A stretch of DNA of 64,000 nucleotides from positions 30,405 to 94,404 of the forward strand of contig DAOOIT010000018.1 of assembly GCA_035384565.1 (NCBI GenBank). Reading direction: 5' to 3'. The DNA is from Planctomycetota bacterium (GTDB taxonomy: Bacteria > Planctomycetota > PUPC01 > DSUN01). The notes beneath the pieces were generated by a model. It made no database searches and was not told where the DNA came from. It saw only the letters and a program-made list of their open reading frames with translations. Numbering within the stretch: the stretch's first letter is position 1; each line of letters starts with the position of its first letter. Below, piece after piece: positions 18,201-25,963 of the stretch. Made by a program: the position numbers and the translations under genes.

Positions 18201-18650
18201 GGCGAGAGCGGCGTTGAGGGTGGCGGCCACCTGGCTCCCCGCCTCGGCCATGAGCGGCACGACGACGAGGCCCCCGCCCTCCCCCACGTATTGCTGAAGG
18301 AGCTTCACGTTCGCGGCCGTGTTCAGCAGCACCACGCCGCCCGGGGCGTAGTAGGAGCCGCCATTGAAGTCCGACAGGCCCGCCAGGACGACGACGCTGA
18401 ACTGCCGCAGGTAATCAAGCGTCAACGGCTCGGTGTCGGCGACGACGCGGTGGAGGTAGCCGCGTTCGTCGAGCTTCTTTGCCACGGCGGGGTCGAGGGG
18501 GAGTTGCCCCGCGCCGCCCGGCCCCATCACGAACAGCACACTGATTGGCCCACCCCCTTTGCCGCCCATCCTCGGCTCCGGCAGGCCCCCGGCCTGCACG
18601 ATCACGGCTGAGAGCGCGAGGGAGACCGCGGAAAGCCATCGTGCGCTCAT
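15207..18650 (-). CDS. Very large secreted protein with ThuA/amidotransferase-like and degenerate PHP-like domains
   Basis: The 1147-residue protein has a signal peptide (MSARWLSAVSLALSAVIVQA). Residues about 30-250 resemble a class I amidotransferase/ThuA-type fold (FSVVVLAGLSDFNGGSYYAP, GEGGGLVVVPLMAEAG). Residues about 390-640 resemble a PHP phosphoesterase (SIAQWARAAKAAGYRAIVFA, LQGMDIADDYGNRYLILGN), but the metal-binding HxH at the start is replaced by GPRTRYSEG. The C-terminal 450 residues are beta-rich and may bind carbohydrate. The ATG at 18650 follows AGAGGAGGA; upstream in-frame sequence is only antisense to the neighbour. It is divergent from the glycosidase-like gene at 18756. A role in carbohydrate handling is inferred from context; activity may be lost. 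Confidence 0.78.
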   Translation of the reverse strand: MSARWLSAVSLALSAVIVQAGGLPEPRMGGKGGGPISVLFVMGPGGAGQLPLDPAVAKKLDERGYLHRVVADTEPLTLDYLRQFSVVVLAGLSDFNGGSYYAPGGVVLLNTAANVKLLQQYVGEGGGLVVVPLMAEAGSQVAATLNAALAPWGMEVGWETVRDDANAIPGPKVYNAPFVYSWTRSIARHPATEGVRALAYPGVCMRWDDAYSTNPLLPKDRAWKPLAWGEKTSRCVRLGDAYQWVDGDSGRAPVLAAVREAGKGRVAVVGLGAYYLLSYAFDEKRTEVGENSTGPLNGIAFERGDGKTPSDWGILFDNLLRWAAEASTKAGLGGKPEPWQTKLKPRSLPDEPIPDFAVVDWKRVELPPTWAHHAPNIVYWRGQPFYDEIPDPLVTKPQEMNKLLVGPRTRYSEGRGSIAQWARAAKAAGYRAIVFAERFEKLRAEDWPKIIADCERNSTKDFACLQGMDIADDYGNRYLILGNTNFPPKGILTPDGKGLQQTSRLSLGFSGHIAVVHRLGNNKGLPTELCRHFQGVSVYTYAADGKGGYGLADDAFAAYQWQLFNASNPVPIVVHELTDPRQVAKAAATGFQQIVPSQDVLDAIRYFRYGMAHFFENPQRYFITEGPIIDKFAIFNKDIGSPACNRDHWRAIVGASSPDATIKEAVLCDRGQTDLGQIARRWLPNKPSFSEVVDGDHGHQHYFMLEVTDSKGRRAISPHLRTVPRGYFTRCADRQNWFGAAGSYTGIWPSGIHSIWYIRPHFPTPTETEEFGGKNPLASMMGLWFASNAANITHYAVERRYVRPITYGMDAWRIENTEPSRTFTAQAGVTKWHDIVTGIGSPAGMNPGPMAFLTRVDAGLSSRVAVSPTRPIFPIINSVPPGTPYRFVKDGQAVEGKLDGKPETLLDLPAGASLGDILLLDPLTVSGKGEIGWRAEPDKEVRKHPWPPVSYMYIPWSWRSSLGAEGPTPWSLQLSQGKVESVLGYVNLAADKRGVAGTLKAGGEMKFLPLLISGLSERWPAALWTPEGLAYSFWSGLVKQAPLPGTTSGPPFLAHVGVHVQYGHAALPNGKDTAFYVGNTLISSNWNLVLAWTLWTATEAGIEVHNPTDETIKARVWSAKAIPGKFVVDIEVVVPPGTTQRLRLSGK

Positions 18651-18677
18651 GAGAAGTCCTCCTCTGGCCATTGCCAC

Positions 18678-18706
18678 TTGACGCGCCGGGACGCGCCCAG
18701 TAATGT
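18678..18706 (+). promoter_or_regulatory. Candidate promoter of the glycosidase-like gene at 18756
   Basis: TTGACG (18678-18683), 17-base spacer, weak TAATGT (18701-18706). It overlaps the opposing candidate promoter, so the two divergent genes may compete for polymerase. Confidence 0.4.
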
Positions 18707-18730
18707 ACTTGCCTGAGGCTTTCGCTTCAA
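18702..18730 (-). promoter_or_regulatory. Candidate promoter of the large secreted protein gene
   Basis: Minus strand: TTGAAG (18725-18730), 17-base spacer, TACATT (18702-18707). It lies about 50 bases before the ATG at 18650. Confidence 0.5.
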
Positions 18731-18755
18731 CCAGCGGATTCGGAGCAAGCGGGAC

Positions 18756-20807
18756 ATGCGTAGGCTGGTCAAGGTGGGCGACTGCACAGTGGAGGTGCTC
18801 ACACAAGGAACGGCATTCGCCGGATTGGGCAAGGTCCGCATCGGCACCACCCTCGTTCGCTCGGGGCGACTGCCGCTCCGGCCCTGCTCCCAGACGTTCA
18901 CAGGCCTGGAACTTGGCGGGCTGGAACTCCTCGGCATCGAGGAGCGAAAGAGCAGCGTCCGCATCAGGACGAAGGCCATCTTCCGCCCGCTGCCCGTCAA
19001 GCTCCTGCGCGACCACAGCTTCGACCCGATCCACGAGACCGGCGATTGGGACAAGCCGGCCGCGGCCGGCACGGGCCGGCTCGACATCGTGCTGAGGCCG
19101 GCGTCGGATTCCTTCGGAGGCGTGGCCTTCGACGGATTCTCCTACCACTACGAGTACGAGAGCAGGGACGTCCCGCTCTTCTACCTCATGGACCTGGCGA
19201 GCTGGGAACTGGATGGCGACATTCAGGGGGCCACCGCGATCTCGCAATCGTCCTGCTCCGCGCCCACAGCCACCTTCGCCGACGACACGAAGTGGACGAC
19301 GGAGGGCGTGATCCATTGGGAAGACGCCGCCTCGATCGCCAACCCCGTGATGACCCACAACCTGCCGCGCTGGGCCTCGCACCAGGCGTTCGACTTCCAG
19401 TGCAAGGGCGGAAAGACGCTGCTCGGCGTCTTCGAGCGGGTCGAGCTGATCCGCAGCGTCTTGCGGCGCGAGCCGGGCAAGCCCGAACTCAAGTGCTTCG
19501 ACAAACACATCTTCGACCAGGCCTTCGCCGTCAGCACCTCGGCCAAGAGCATCCTTCTCAACATCGAGCCCAAGAGCGACACCGATCAGAAGAACGTGTG
19601 GACGTGGGTGTTCGATGCGGTGGCGGACAGGGCCCGAGCGGAGTTCGGTCTCGCCGAGGAGCCGCTCGTGCCGCGCCTGTGCCAGAACTACTGGCACAAC
19701 TTCACCATAGATACGTATCGCCGCGACCTGTTGCCCGCCGCGATCAACCTGGGCTTCAAGGCCCTGTTCGTGGACAACCTGAACAAGTCGGCCATGACCG
19801 AGCGCTGCCCGCATCCCGACTTCCACTGGAACATGTGCTGCGGCCACGAATACGAAGTGGCGCCCCGCCTCGGCGGACCGGCCGCCCTCCAGCGCTTCGT
19901 CGCCGACTGCCGCGAGCACGGCATCCGCGTGAACGCCTGGACGAACAACGACCAGGCCCTCTCCAGCCCCGTGAACGCCGCCGAGCGCGACGACAAGGGC
20001 TGGTTCGTCCGAATGGAGGACACACGCCTGAAGTACGGCGGCGCCTACGGCGCCGTCTTCAGCATCCTGGACATGGGCGTCGAACCCGCCCGCCGCTACT
20101 GGATTGACTGCCTGAAGAAGATCAAGGCCGAGACGGGGCTGGACGGCTATCTCTACGACAGCTTCTACAACCTGGGCTTCATGCCCGTGAACTACCGCAC
20201 AGGCAAGCCGAGCACCCAGTGGCGAGGGCTGCTCGCGGCGTTCAAGGAGCTTCAGGACGCGGGCATCCATTTCCTCATCGAGAGCTTCGGCCCCTTCGGC
20301 AGCCCGCAGCACGGTTGCCCCGCCGCCTACGCCGAGCCGCAGAACCTCTTCGCCTGCTACAAGGTCACGGGCGGCTTCGGCTACACCACGATTCCAACCA
20401 CCGACCTGATCCAGATCGAGCAGTCGGTGGGCACCCTCTACCGCTTCTTCGCCCACATGGCCTCGCCCAGCTTCGGGCTGTTCCAGAACGGCGTGCGGAT
20501 TGACCGCATCTGGACCGAGCGGCACAAGCGTGTGCTGGCCGACTACAACGAGAACTATCCCCACATGCACAAGCGATTCCTTCAGGAAGACGGCTTGGGC
20601 GTCCTCTGGCACGACGCAGCGGGCAAGCGGGCCACGCTGTGGAACTTCGCCGCCCGCGACGCTGCCCTCCCCGGCCGCGTCCGCGACCTCACGGCGGGCG
20701 CCGACCTGCCGGCCTCAGCCAGGTATCCCATTGAACCATTGCACACGTACGCGATCACCGGCGCCGCCAAGCTGCCGATGAGGCTAGCCACAGGGACTCC
20801 ACCTTGA
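18756..20807 (+). CDS. Glycoside hydrolase-like protein (TIM barrel, GH-D clan-like)
   Basis: The 683-residue protein has no export signal. It reads as an N-terminal beta domain (1 to about 290), a central alpha/beta barrel (about 300-600) and a small C-terminal beta domain, the plan of alpha-galactosidase-type families such as GH36. Barrel strands are recognisable (NLGFKALFVDN, GIRVNAWTNND, GLDGYLYDSFYN, GIHFLIESFGPFG). Asp near 467 (YLYDS) and Glu near 508 (LIESF) are candidate catalytic acids. I cannot name the family with confidence or the substrate. It is divergent from the large secreted protein and its stop overlaps the RNase D start. A cytoplasmic location would suit small oligosaccharides. 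Confidence 0.72.
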   Translation: MRRLVKVGDCTVEVLTQGTAFAGLGKVRIGTTLVRSGRLPLRPCSQTFTGLELGGLELLGIEERKSSVRIRTKAIFRPLPVKLLRDHSFDPIHETGDWDKPAAAGTGRLDIVLRPASDSFGGVAFDGFSYHYEYESRDVPLFYLMDLASWELDGDIQGATAISQSSCSAPTATFADDTKWTTEGVIHWEDAASIANPVMTHNLPRWASHQAFDFQCKGGKTLLGVFERVELIRSVLRREPGKPELKCFDKHIFDQAFAVSTSAKSILLNIEPKSDTDQKNVWTWVFDAVADRARAEFGLAEEPLVPRLCQNYWHNFTIDTYRRDLLPAAINLGFKALFVDNLNKSAMTERCPHPDFHWNMCCGHEYEVAPRLGGPAALQRFVADCREHGIRVNAWTNNDQALSSPVNAAERDDKGWFVRMEDTRLKYGGAYGAVFSILDMGVEPARRYWIDCLKKIKAETGLDGYLYDSFYNLGFMPVNYRTGKPSTQWRGLLAAFKELQDAGIHFLIESFGPFGSPQHGCPAAYAEPQNLFACYKVTGGFGYTTIPTTDLIQIEQSVGTLYRFFAHMASPSFGLFQNGVRIDRIWTERHKRVLADYNENYPHMHKRFLQEDGLGVLWHDAAGKRATLWNFAARDAALPGRVRDLTAGADLPASARYPIEPLHTYAITGAAKLPMRLATGTPP

Positions 20808-21970
20808 GCCACTGCTCCGCCGCGGCTTTTCATTACGTGGACACACCGCCGGACCTCGCCGCGCTGGCGCGCCGCCTGTCGCACGCTCGGCTCGTCGCCC
20901 TCGACACCGAGGCCGACAGCCTGCACAACTACTACGAGAAGGTATGCCTGATCCAACTGGCCGTCGAGGGCCGCCACATCCTGGTAGACCCTCTGGCGGG
21001 GCTGGACCTGACGGAGTTCCTGGCGGTCCTGGCCGAGCGGCCGCTGTTGTTCCACGGCGCCGACTACGACCTGCGGATGCTGCGCACCTCGCTGGGCTTC
21101 CGCCCGCGGAGTGAGGTCCACGACACGCTGATCGCCGCGCAACTGGTCGGAATCCAGGAGTTCGGCCTGGCCGCTCTGGTCGAGCGCTTCTGCGGAGTCA
21201 CGCTGACCAAGACGAAGCGGAAGACCGACTGGTCGCGCCGCCCGCTCGCCCCCGATGAGCTGGCCTATGCGGTAGACGATGTGCGCTACCTTCGAGCCAC
21301 AGCCGAACACCTGTTTTCCGAGTTGCGCCGCCTCGGACGCTACGGTTGGTACCGCGAGTCGTGCGAGCGCCTCGTCGAGGCCACCGCGCAGGACCGCGAG
21401 CGCGACCCCGAGAACGCCTGGCGCATCAAGGGCCTGCGCGACCTGGACCGCCGCCAGCTCGCCTTCGTGCGCGAGTTGTGGCACTGGCGTGAGGCCGAGG
21501 CCCAGCGCGCCGATCGCCCGCCCTTCATGGTGCTGGGCAATGCGCAGCTCATCGCCCTCGCCGTCTGGGCTGCCGCGCACAACGCGGCCCCCTTGGCCCA
21601 CGGCCCCAAGCTGCCGCGCAACTGCAAGGGAAGCCGCCTCCGCGCGCTCGAACACGCCGTCCGCCGGGCGCGGGCCACCCCGAAGGACGACTGGCCCCCC
21701 CGCCACGTGCGCGGCCGCCAGAGGCCCGGCCCCTGCGCCGACCCCCGCGACGTGGAGGCCTTGATGGCAGCGTGCGCCCGCAAGGCCGCTGACCTCGGCT
21801 TGACGCCATCCGTTCTCGCGTCGCGGGTCGGCCTGGAGGCCGTCGCGGCCCACCGTCCCGCCACGGTGCCAGAAGCGCTTGCCCGCACGCCGCTGATGCG
21901 CTGGCAGGCCGAGTTGCTGTGGCCCGAGATTCGAGAGACCCTCTCCAAGTGTCCGCAGAGAAAGGATTAG
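20804..21970 (+). CDS. rnd: Ribonuclease D
   Basis: 3'-5' exoribonuclease of the DEDDy class involved in tRNA 3'-end maturation. The 388-residue protein has the Exo motifs in order: LVALDTEAD (residues about 30-38), FHGADYDLRML, and YAVDDVRYL carrying the Tyr and Asp of motif III. One or two HRDC-like helical domains follow (residues about 205-375), giving the usual family length. The TTG at 20804 overlaps the stop of the preceding gene as TTGA, suggesting coupling; a GTG inside the first 15 codons is a possible alternative. It sits oddly among carbohydrate genes, perhaps just sharing a transcript. Confidence 0.93.
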   Translation: MSHCSAAAFHYVDTPPDLAALARRLSHARLVALDTEADSLHNYYEKVCLIQLAVEGRHILVDPLAGLDLTEFLAVLAERPLLFHGADYDLRMLRTSLGFRPRSEVHDTLIAAQLVGIQEFGLAALVERFCGVTLTKTKRKTDWSRRPLAPDELAYAVDDVRYLRATAEHLFSELRRLGRYGWYRESCERLVEATAQDRERDPENAWRIKGLRDLDRRQLAFVRELWHWREAEAQRADRPPFMVLGNAQLIALAVWAAAHNAAPLAHGPKLPRNCKGSRLRALEHAVRRARATPKDDWPPRHVRGRQRPGPCADPRDVEALMAACARKAADLGLTPSVLASRVGLEAVAAHRPATVPEALARTPLMRWQAELLWPEIRETLSKCPQRKD

Positions 21971-21973
21971 GCC

Positions 21974-22231
21974 ATGTCTCAACCCGGGGCACCGATGGAC
22001 CCTCAGGTGCTCAAGTCGGCCCTCAAGGCCTTCCGCAAGCGCCTGAAGGCCACGCTGCTCGACGACGAATCCAAGCTCGGCGGCCACGGCGCCATGACCA
22101 GCGGCCGCAAGTCGGGGCTCGTGGGCATCACCCCACCCATGGAGTTCCCCAGGGCCGTGTGGGACGAGCTCGTGAAGCAGGGGCAGCTCAGGTATCTCGG
22201 CCACGGCCTCTACCAACTGCGGCAACCGTGA
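21974..22231 (+). CDS. Small conserved hypothetical protein, 85 aa
   Basis: A short soluble protein with a basic N-terminal helix (LKSALKAFRKRLKATLLDDE) and a conserved-looking core (KLGGHGAMTSGRKSGLVGI, then PPMEFPRAVWDELVKQG), ending in GLYQL. I recall similar small proteins without a function in environmental bacteria but cannot assign one. AAAGGATTAGGCC precedes the ATG three bases after the rnd stop, so it is cotranscribed with rnd. The basic N-terminus would suit nucleic-acid binding; this is a guess. Confidence 0.72.
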   Translation: MSQPGAPMDPQVLKSALKAFRKRLKATLLDDESKLGGHGAMTSGRKSGLVGITPPMEFPRAVWDELVKQGQLRYLGHGLYQLRQP

Positions 22232-22280
22232 CGCCGCGTGGCCAGCGACCGAACCGAGCATTGGGGGCAAGGAGCACACG

Positions 22281-23495
22281 ATGGGCAAAGTGACCAGTGC
22301 ATGGGCGTTGGCGTTCGTATGCTTAGGGGCAGCCTGCGCGGGAAGCTCGGGAACCGATTGGCCCGGCTGGCGCGGGCCGAACCGCGACGCCAAGTCGCTG
22401 GAGACGGGCCTGCTCAAGGAGTGGCCCGAGGGCGGGCCGAAGCTGCTGTGGGAGGTCAACGACATCGGCGTCGGCTTCTCCAGCGTGGCCGTCGTCGGCG
22501 GCACGGTTTACATCAGCGGCGACCAGGGCGGCAAGTTGATGATCTTCGCCCTTGATCTCAACGGCAAACACCTCTGGAAGGCCGAGCACGGCGGCGCCTG
22601 CGGCGGACCCGACGGTTCCCGCTCGACTCCGGTCGTTGACGGCGGGCTGCTCTACATCATCAACGGGGCCGGCCTCGTCGGTTGCTACGACGCCAAGACC
22701 GGCGAGAGAAAGTGGACCCGCGAGATGAAGGAGTTCGGCGGCGGGCGGCCGGGCTGGAGCTACTCCGAATCCGTGCTCATCTACAAGAACCTCGCCATCG
22801 TCACACCCGGCGGCAAGAACTGCATCGTCGCGCTCGACAAGGCCACCGGCGAGAAGGTGTGGGCCAGCGAGGGCTTCGACGGCGGCGCGCACTACTGCTC
22901 GTGCATCGCCGTTGACTTCGAGGGCGTGCCTCTGATCATCAACGGCACCGGCGGCGGCATCGTGGGAGTGGACGCCCGCGACGGCAAGGTCCACTTCTCC
23001 GACCGCTTCAGCGCCGGCAACACGGCCAATTGCACCACCCCCGCCTACGCCGATGGCTACATCTTCTGGTCCAACGGCTACGGCAAGGGCGGCGTGTGCC
23101 TGAAGCTGAAGGCCGAGGGCGGCAAGGTCACCGCCGAACGCGCCTGGACCACCGACTTCGCCTCGCACCACGGCGGCTACCTCATCAAGGACGGGTACAT
23201 CTACGGGGACACTGGAAGCGTGGCCTGCCTCGACCTCAAGACCGGCAAGAGGATGTGGGGCGCCCAGGGCATGGGCAAGGGCTCGCTCTGCTACGCCGAC
23301 GGCATGCTCTACCTCTTCGGCGAGGGCGGCGGCCGGGCAGCTCTGGCCACCTGCTCGCCCGAGAAGATGGAGATCAAGGGCAAGGTCCAAGTCAAAGGCA
23401 AAGGACCGAGCTGGGCGCACCCCGTCGTCGCCGGCGGACGCCTCTACCTCCGCTACGACACCAACCTCTACTGCTTCGACGTGAAAGGCAACTGA
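22281..23495 (+). CDS. Secreted PQQ-like beta-propeller repeat protein
   Basis: The 404-residue protein has an export signal (MGKVTSAWALAFVCLGAACA) and a mature start with TDWPGWRGPNRDAKS, typical of planctomycete-type PQQ-propeller proteins. Blades of the YVTN/PQQ type follow (SVAVVGGTVYISGDQGGKL, FALDLNGKHLWKAEHGG, VALDKATGEKVWASEGF). Many such proteins carry no cofactor, and no dehydrogenase active-site Cys pair is seen. The Cys before the mature start could be lipidated, but the lipobox is poor. AAGGAG precedes the ATG. It heads a run of exported Gfo/Idh/MocA and ThuA-like genes, so a role in binding or oxidising an extracytoplasmic sugar is plausible but unproven. Confidence 0.87.
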   Translation: MGKVTSAWALAFVCLGAACAGSSGTDWPGWRGPNRDAKSLETGLLKEWPEGGPKLLWEVNDIGVGFSSVAVVGGTVYISGDQGGKLMIFALDLNGKHLWKAEHGGACGGPDGSRSTPVVDGGLLYIINGAGLVGCYDAKTGERKWTREMKEFGGGRPGWSYSESVLIYKNLAIVTPGGKNCIVALDKATGEKVWASEGFDGGAHYCSCIAVDFEGVPLIINGTGGGIVGVDARDGKVHFSDRFSAGNTANCTTPAYADGYIFWSNGYGKGGVCLKLKAEGGKVTAERAWTTDFASHHGGYLIKDGYIYGDTGSVACLDLKTGKRMWGAQGMGKGSLCYADGMLYLFGEGGGRAALATCSPEKMEIKGKVQVKGKGPSWAHPVVAGGRLYLRYDTNLYCFDVKGN

Positions 23496-23510
23496 GCCCG
23501 AAGCAGCGCG

Positions 23511-23568
23511 GTAGGGCGTGCCTGCTTGCACGCGGAACGAAGATGGTGTGCAAGTATGCACACCCTAC
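23511..23568. repeat. Palindromic GTAG...CTAC element with TGCA octamers, copy 1
   Basis: The element opens GTAGGGCGTGC and closes GCACACCCTAC, its near-inverse. Each arm holds two 8-base units of the form NNNNTGCA. It is closely similar to 32618-32678. It lies 15 bases after the propeller stop, between genes on the same strand, and could fold into a transcript hairpin. Confidence 0.75.
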
Positions 23569-23609
23569 GCCTTCGAATTGAAGGGCAATTGATCCAAGGA
23601 GAACCGACC

Positions 23610-24959
23610 ATGAGAACGCGCGTCAGCCGTCGCAGTTTCCTCAGCACCTCAGCCGCCGGGACCGCCAGCCTGACTATCCTCAGAGACAGCCGCTCTGCAA
23701 CCGCCGCGGCCGCCAATGACAAGCTCAACATCGCCGGCATCGGCGTCGGCGGGCAGGGCGGCGGCGACCTCAACGCGGTCGCCGGCGGCAACAACGTGGT
23801 CGCCCTCTGCGATGTGGACTCCGCCCGCGGCGAGGGCAGCTTCAGGAAGTTCGCGGATGCGAAGCCGTACCAGGACTTCCGCAAGATGCTAGACGAGGTC
23901 CACGCGCAGATTGACGCCGTCGTGGTCGGCACGCCCGACCACACCCACGCCGTGGCCGCCATCGCGGCCATGAAGCTGGGCAAGCACGTCTTCTGCGAGA
24001 AGCCCCTCACCCGCACCGTTTACGAGTCGCACCTCATGCGCGTCACCGCCGCCAAGTATAAGGTGGCCACGCAGATGGGGAATCAGGGCTCCGCCAGCGA
24101 GGGCCTGCGGCGCGCTGTCGAGCTGGCCTGGGGCGGCTTCTGTGGCGACATGACCGAGTGCCACCTGTGGCTCGCCAACGGCGACGGCCCCCAGGAGCGC
24201 CCGAAGGACACGCCTCCCGTGCCCCCGACGCTGAACTGGGACCTCTGGCTCGGCCCCGCACCCGAGCGCCCGTACCATCCGTGCTACGTGCCCTTCAAGT
24301 GGCGCCAGTGGCGCGACTTCGGCAGCGGCGGCGGTGGCGATATGGGCTGCCACAGCATCAACATGGCCGTCCGAGCGCTCCGCCTCGACCTCCTGTGGAA
24401 CCCCGACCCCGCCGAGAAGCCCGACAAGCCGCCCATCATCCGCATCGAAGGCCAGGCATCCGAGCTCAACCCCGAAACCTATCCCCGCAACATCAAGGCC
24501 GTCTTCGACTTCCCCGCCCGCGGCAATCGCCCAGCACTCAAAGTCCACTGGTACAACGGCGGCCTCAAGCCCCCTAAGGAGGTCCTGCGCGGCTACACCA
24601 TGACCCAGTGGGGCTGCCTCGTCGGCGGCGAGAAGGCGGCACTCCTCTCCACCTGCCCGTGGAACACAAACGTCTTCCTGCTGCCCGAGGCGCAGTTCAA
24701 GGACTACCAGGGCAACGAGCCGCGGATTCCGCGTTCGCCCGGCCACTACGCGGAGTGGGTTCGCGCCTGCAAGGGCGGCGAGAAGGCCTTCTCCAACTTC
24801 GACATCGGCGCCCCCACCAACGAAATCGTCCAACTGGTCCACGTCGCCACCCTGGCCGGCAAGCCCATCGAATACGACCCGTGGAACTGCAAGATCGTCA
24901 ACGACCCGAATCTCAACCCGCTCCTCCATCGCGAGTACCGCGCGGGGTGGACGCTGTGA
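23610..24959 (+). CDS. Tat-exported Gfo/Idh/MocA family oxidoreductase (first copy)
   Basis: NAD(P)-dependent sugar dehydrogenase family. The 449-residue protein begins MRTRVSRRSFLSTSAAGTAS, a twin-arginine signal, so it is folded with its cofactor and exported. The Rossmann motif is GIGVGGQGGGDL, followed by VVALCDVD. The hallmark EKP is intact (KHVFCEKPLTR, near residue 133). The C-terminal half contains GGGGDMGCHSINM, with the His commonly used in catalysis. AAGGAG lies before the ATG at 23610, which was chosen over upstream starts because it begins the Tat signal. It follows the PQQ propeller and precedes a methyltransferase. The substrate is unknown. Confidence 0.92.
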   Translation: MRTRVSRRSFLSTSAAGTASLTILRDSRSATAAAANDKLNIAGIGVGGQGGGDLNAVAGGNNVVALCDVDSARGEGSFRKFADAKPYQDFRKMLDEVHAQIDAVVVGTPDHTHAVAAIAAMKLGKHVFCEKPLTRTVYESHLMRVTAAKYKVATQMGNQGSASEGLRRAVELAWGGFCGDMTECHLWLANGDGPQERPKDTPPVPPTLNWDLWLGPAPERPYHPCYVPFKWRQWRDFGSGGGGDMGCHSINMAVRALRLDLLWNPDPAEKPDKPPIIRIEGQASELNPETYPRNIKAVFDFPARGNRPALKVHWYNGGLKPPKEVLRGYTMTQWGCLVGGEKAALLSTCPWNTNVFLLPEAQFKDYQGNEPRIPRSPGHYAEWVRACKGGEKAFSNFDIGAPTNEIVQLVHVATLAGKPIEYDPWNCKIVNDPNLNPLLHREYRAGWTL

Positions 24960-24963
24960 CCTG

Positions 24964-25069
24964 TGGATAGAGTGGACACAATGGACGTTTCGAACTTCGT
25001 AGGCCCAAAGCGCTAGGCATTGCACGCCTCGGCGCCCCCATCGTCCATCCTGTCCATCATGTCCACTGG
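24964..25069. repeat. Inverted pair of degenerate nonamer arrays
   Basis: Left arm from 24964: TGGATAGAG, TGGACACAA, TGGACGTTT. Right arm from 25043: GTCCATCCT, GTCCATCAT, GTCCACTGG. The cores TGGAC and GTCCA are inverse, with about 50 bases between the arms. The right arm ends three bases before the purine-rich ribosome site of the methyltransferase. Confidence 0.75.
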
Positions 25070-25087
25070 AACAAGGAGAGACTACTC

Positions 25088-25846
25088 TTGGCTCCAGAGA
25101 ACGCCTGGGAGCAGTTCTTCGATGCCCATGCCCCCGTCTACAATCAGAATGTCTATACAAAGAACACCTTCGCAGAGGCAGACTTCGTGGTTGAAACGCT
25201 GGGAGTGTCGCCCGGCGCCCGGATTCTCGACGTGGGGTGCGGCACCGGCCGCCACGCGGTCGAGCTGGCCCGCCGCGGCTTCGCGGTGACCGGCCTGGAC
25301 CTCTCCACCGAAATGCTGGCGAGGGCCGCCGAAAGGGCCGGCAGCGCAGGCGTTCACGTCGAATGGATTCACTCCGACGCCACCAGGTTCTCATTCCCAG
25401 CGAGTTTCGATGCGGCGGTGTGCCTGTGCGAGGGAGCCTTCGGGCTCCTCGGCCAGCACGACGACCCGATCGAGCAGCCGCTGGCCATCCTGCGCAACAT
25501 CGCCCACGCCCTCAAGCCGGGCGCCAAGGCACTCTTCACCGTCCTCAACGGCGCCGCCATGATCCGCAAGCACCAGGACAGCCACTTTGCCGAGGGCCGC
25601 TTCGACCCCCTCACGATGGTCGTGTCCTGGGAAGTCCCCCCGCGTGAGGGCCTGCCGCCCATCCCAGTCCGCGAGCGGGGCTTCCTCCCCACCGAGCTCA
25701 TCCTGCTCTTCCGCGTCGCGGGCCTGACCGTGCTCCACATCTGGGGCGGCACCGCGGGGAACTGGGGCCATCGCCCCCTCGACCTCGACGAGATCGAGAT
25801 CATGGTCGTCGCCCGCAAGCCGCGTGAACCTGTCGCATCGGGCTGA
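25088..25846 (+). CDS. Class I SAM-dependent methyltransferase
   Basis: Cytoplasmic methyltransferase of 252 residues. Motif I is ILDVGCGTGRHAVELARRGF (residues about 46-65), followed by the acidic end of strand 2 (VTGLDLSTEML), the HSDATRFSF motif and post-I to motif III regions (AHALKPGAKALFTVL). The acceptor is not readable. I chose the TTG at 25088 because AAGGAGAG lies seven bases upstream and it gives the normal N-terminal helix before motif I. It lies between two exported dehydrogenase genes, but nothing in the sequence links it to sugar chemistry. Confidence 0.88.
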   Translation: MAPENAWEQFFDAHAPVYNQNVYTKNTFAEADFVVETLGVSPGARILDVGCGTGRHAVELARRGFAVTGLDLSTEMLARAAERAGSAGVHVEWIHSDATRFSFPASFDAAVCLCEGAFGLLGQHDDPIEQPLAILRNIAHALKPGAKALFTVLNGAAMIRKHQDSHFAEGRFDPLTMVVSWEVPPREGLPPIPVRERGFLPTELILLFRVAGLTVLHIWGGTAGNWGHRPLDLDEIEIMVVARKPREPVASG

Positions 25847-25963
25847 GGCCAGTGGCGCGCGACGGCCCTTTCTGGGCATCGGCTCTTGCGCTGTCCCAGA
25901 CCATTGAGTATGCTTCCTGAACACAGGCGGTTGCAGGCCATTCCTCCCAGGAAAGGGCATGCC

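Noticed and set aside
18651..20612. Extension of the large secreted protein upstream through the divergent glycosidase-like gene
   Set aside because: The signal peptide at 18650 with a strong ribosome site marks the true start; the upstream frame is an antisense shadow.
24964..25069. Terminal inverted repeats of an insertion sequence
   Set aside because: The arms are degenerate nonamers about 50 bases apart with no transposase between them and no target duplication.
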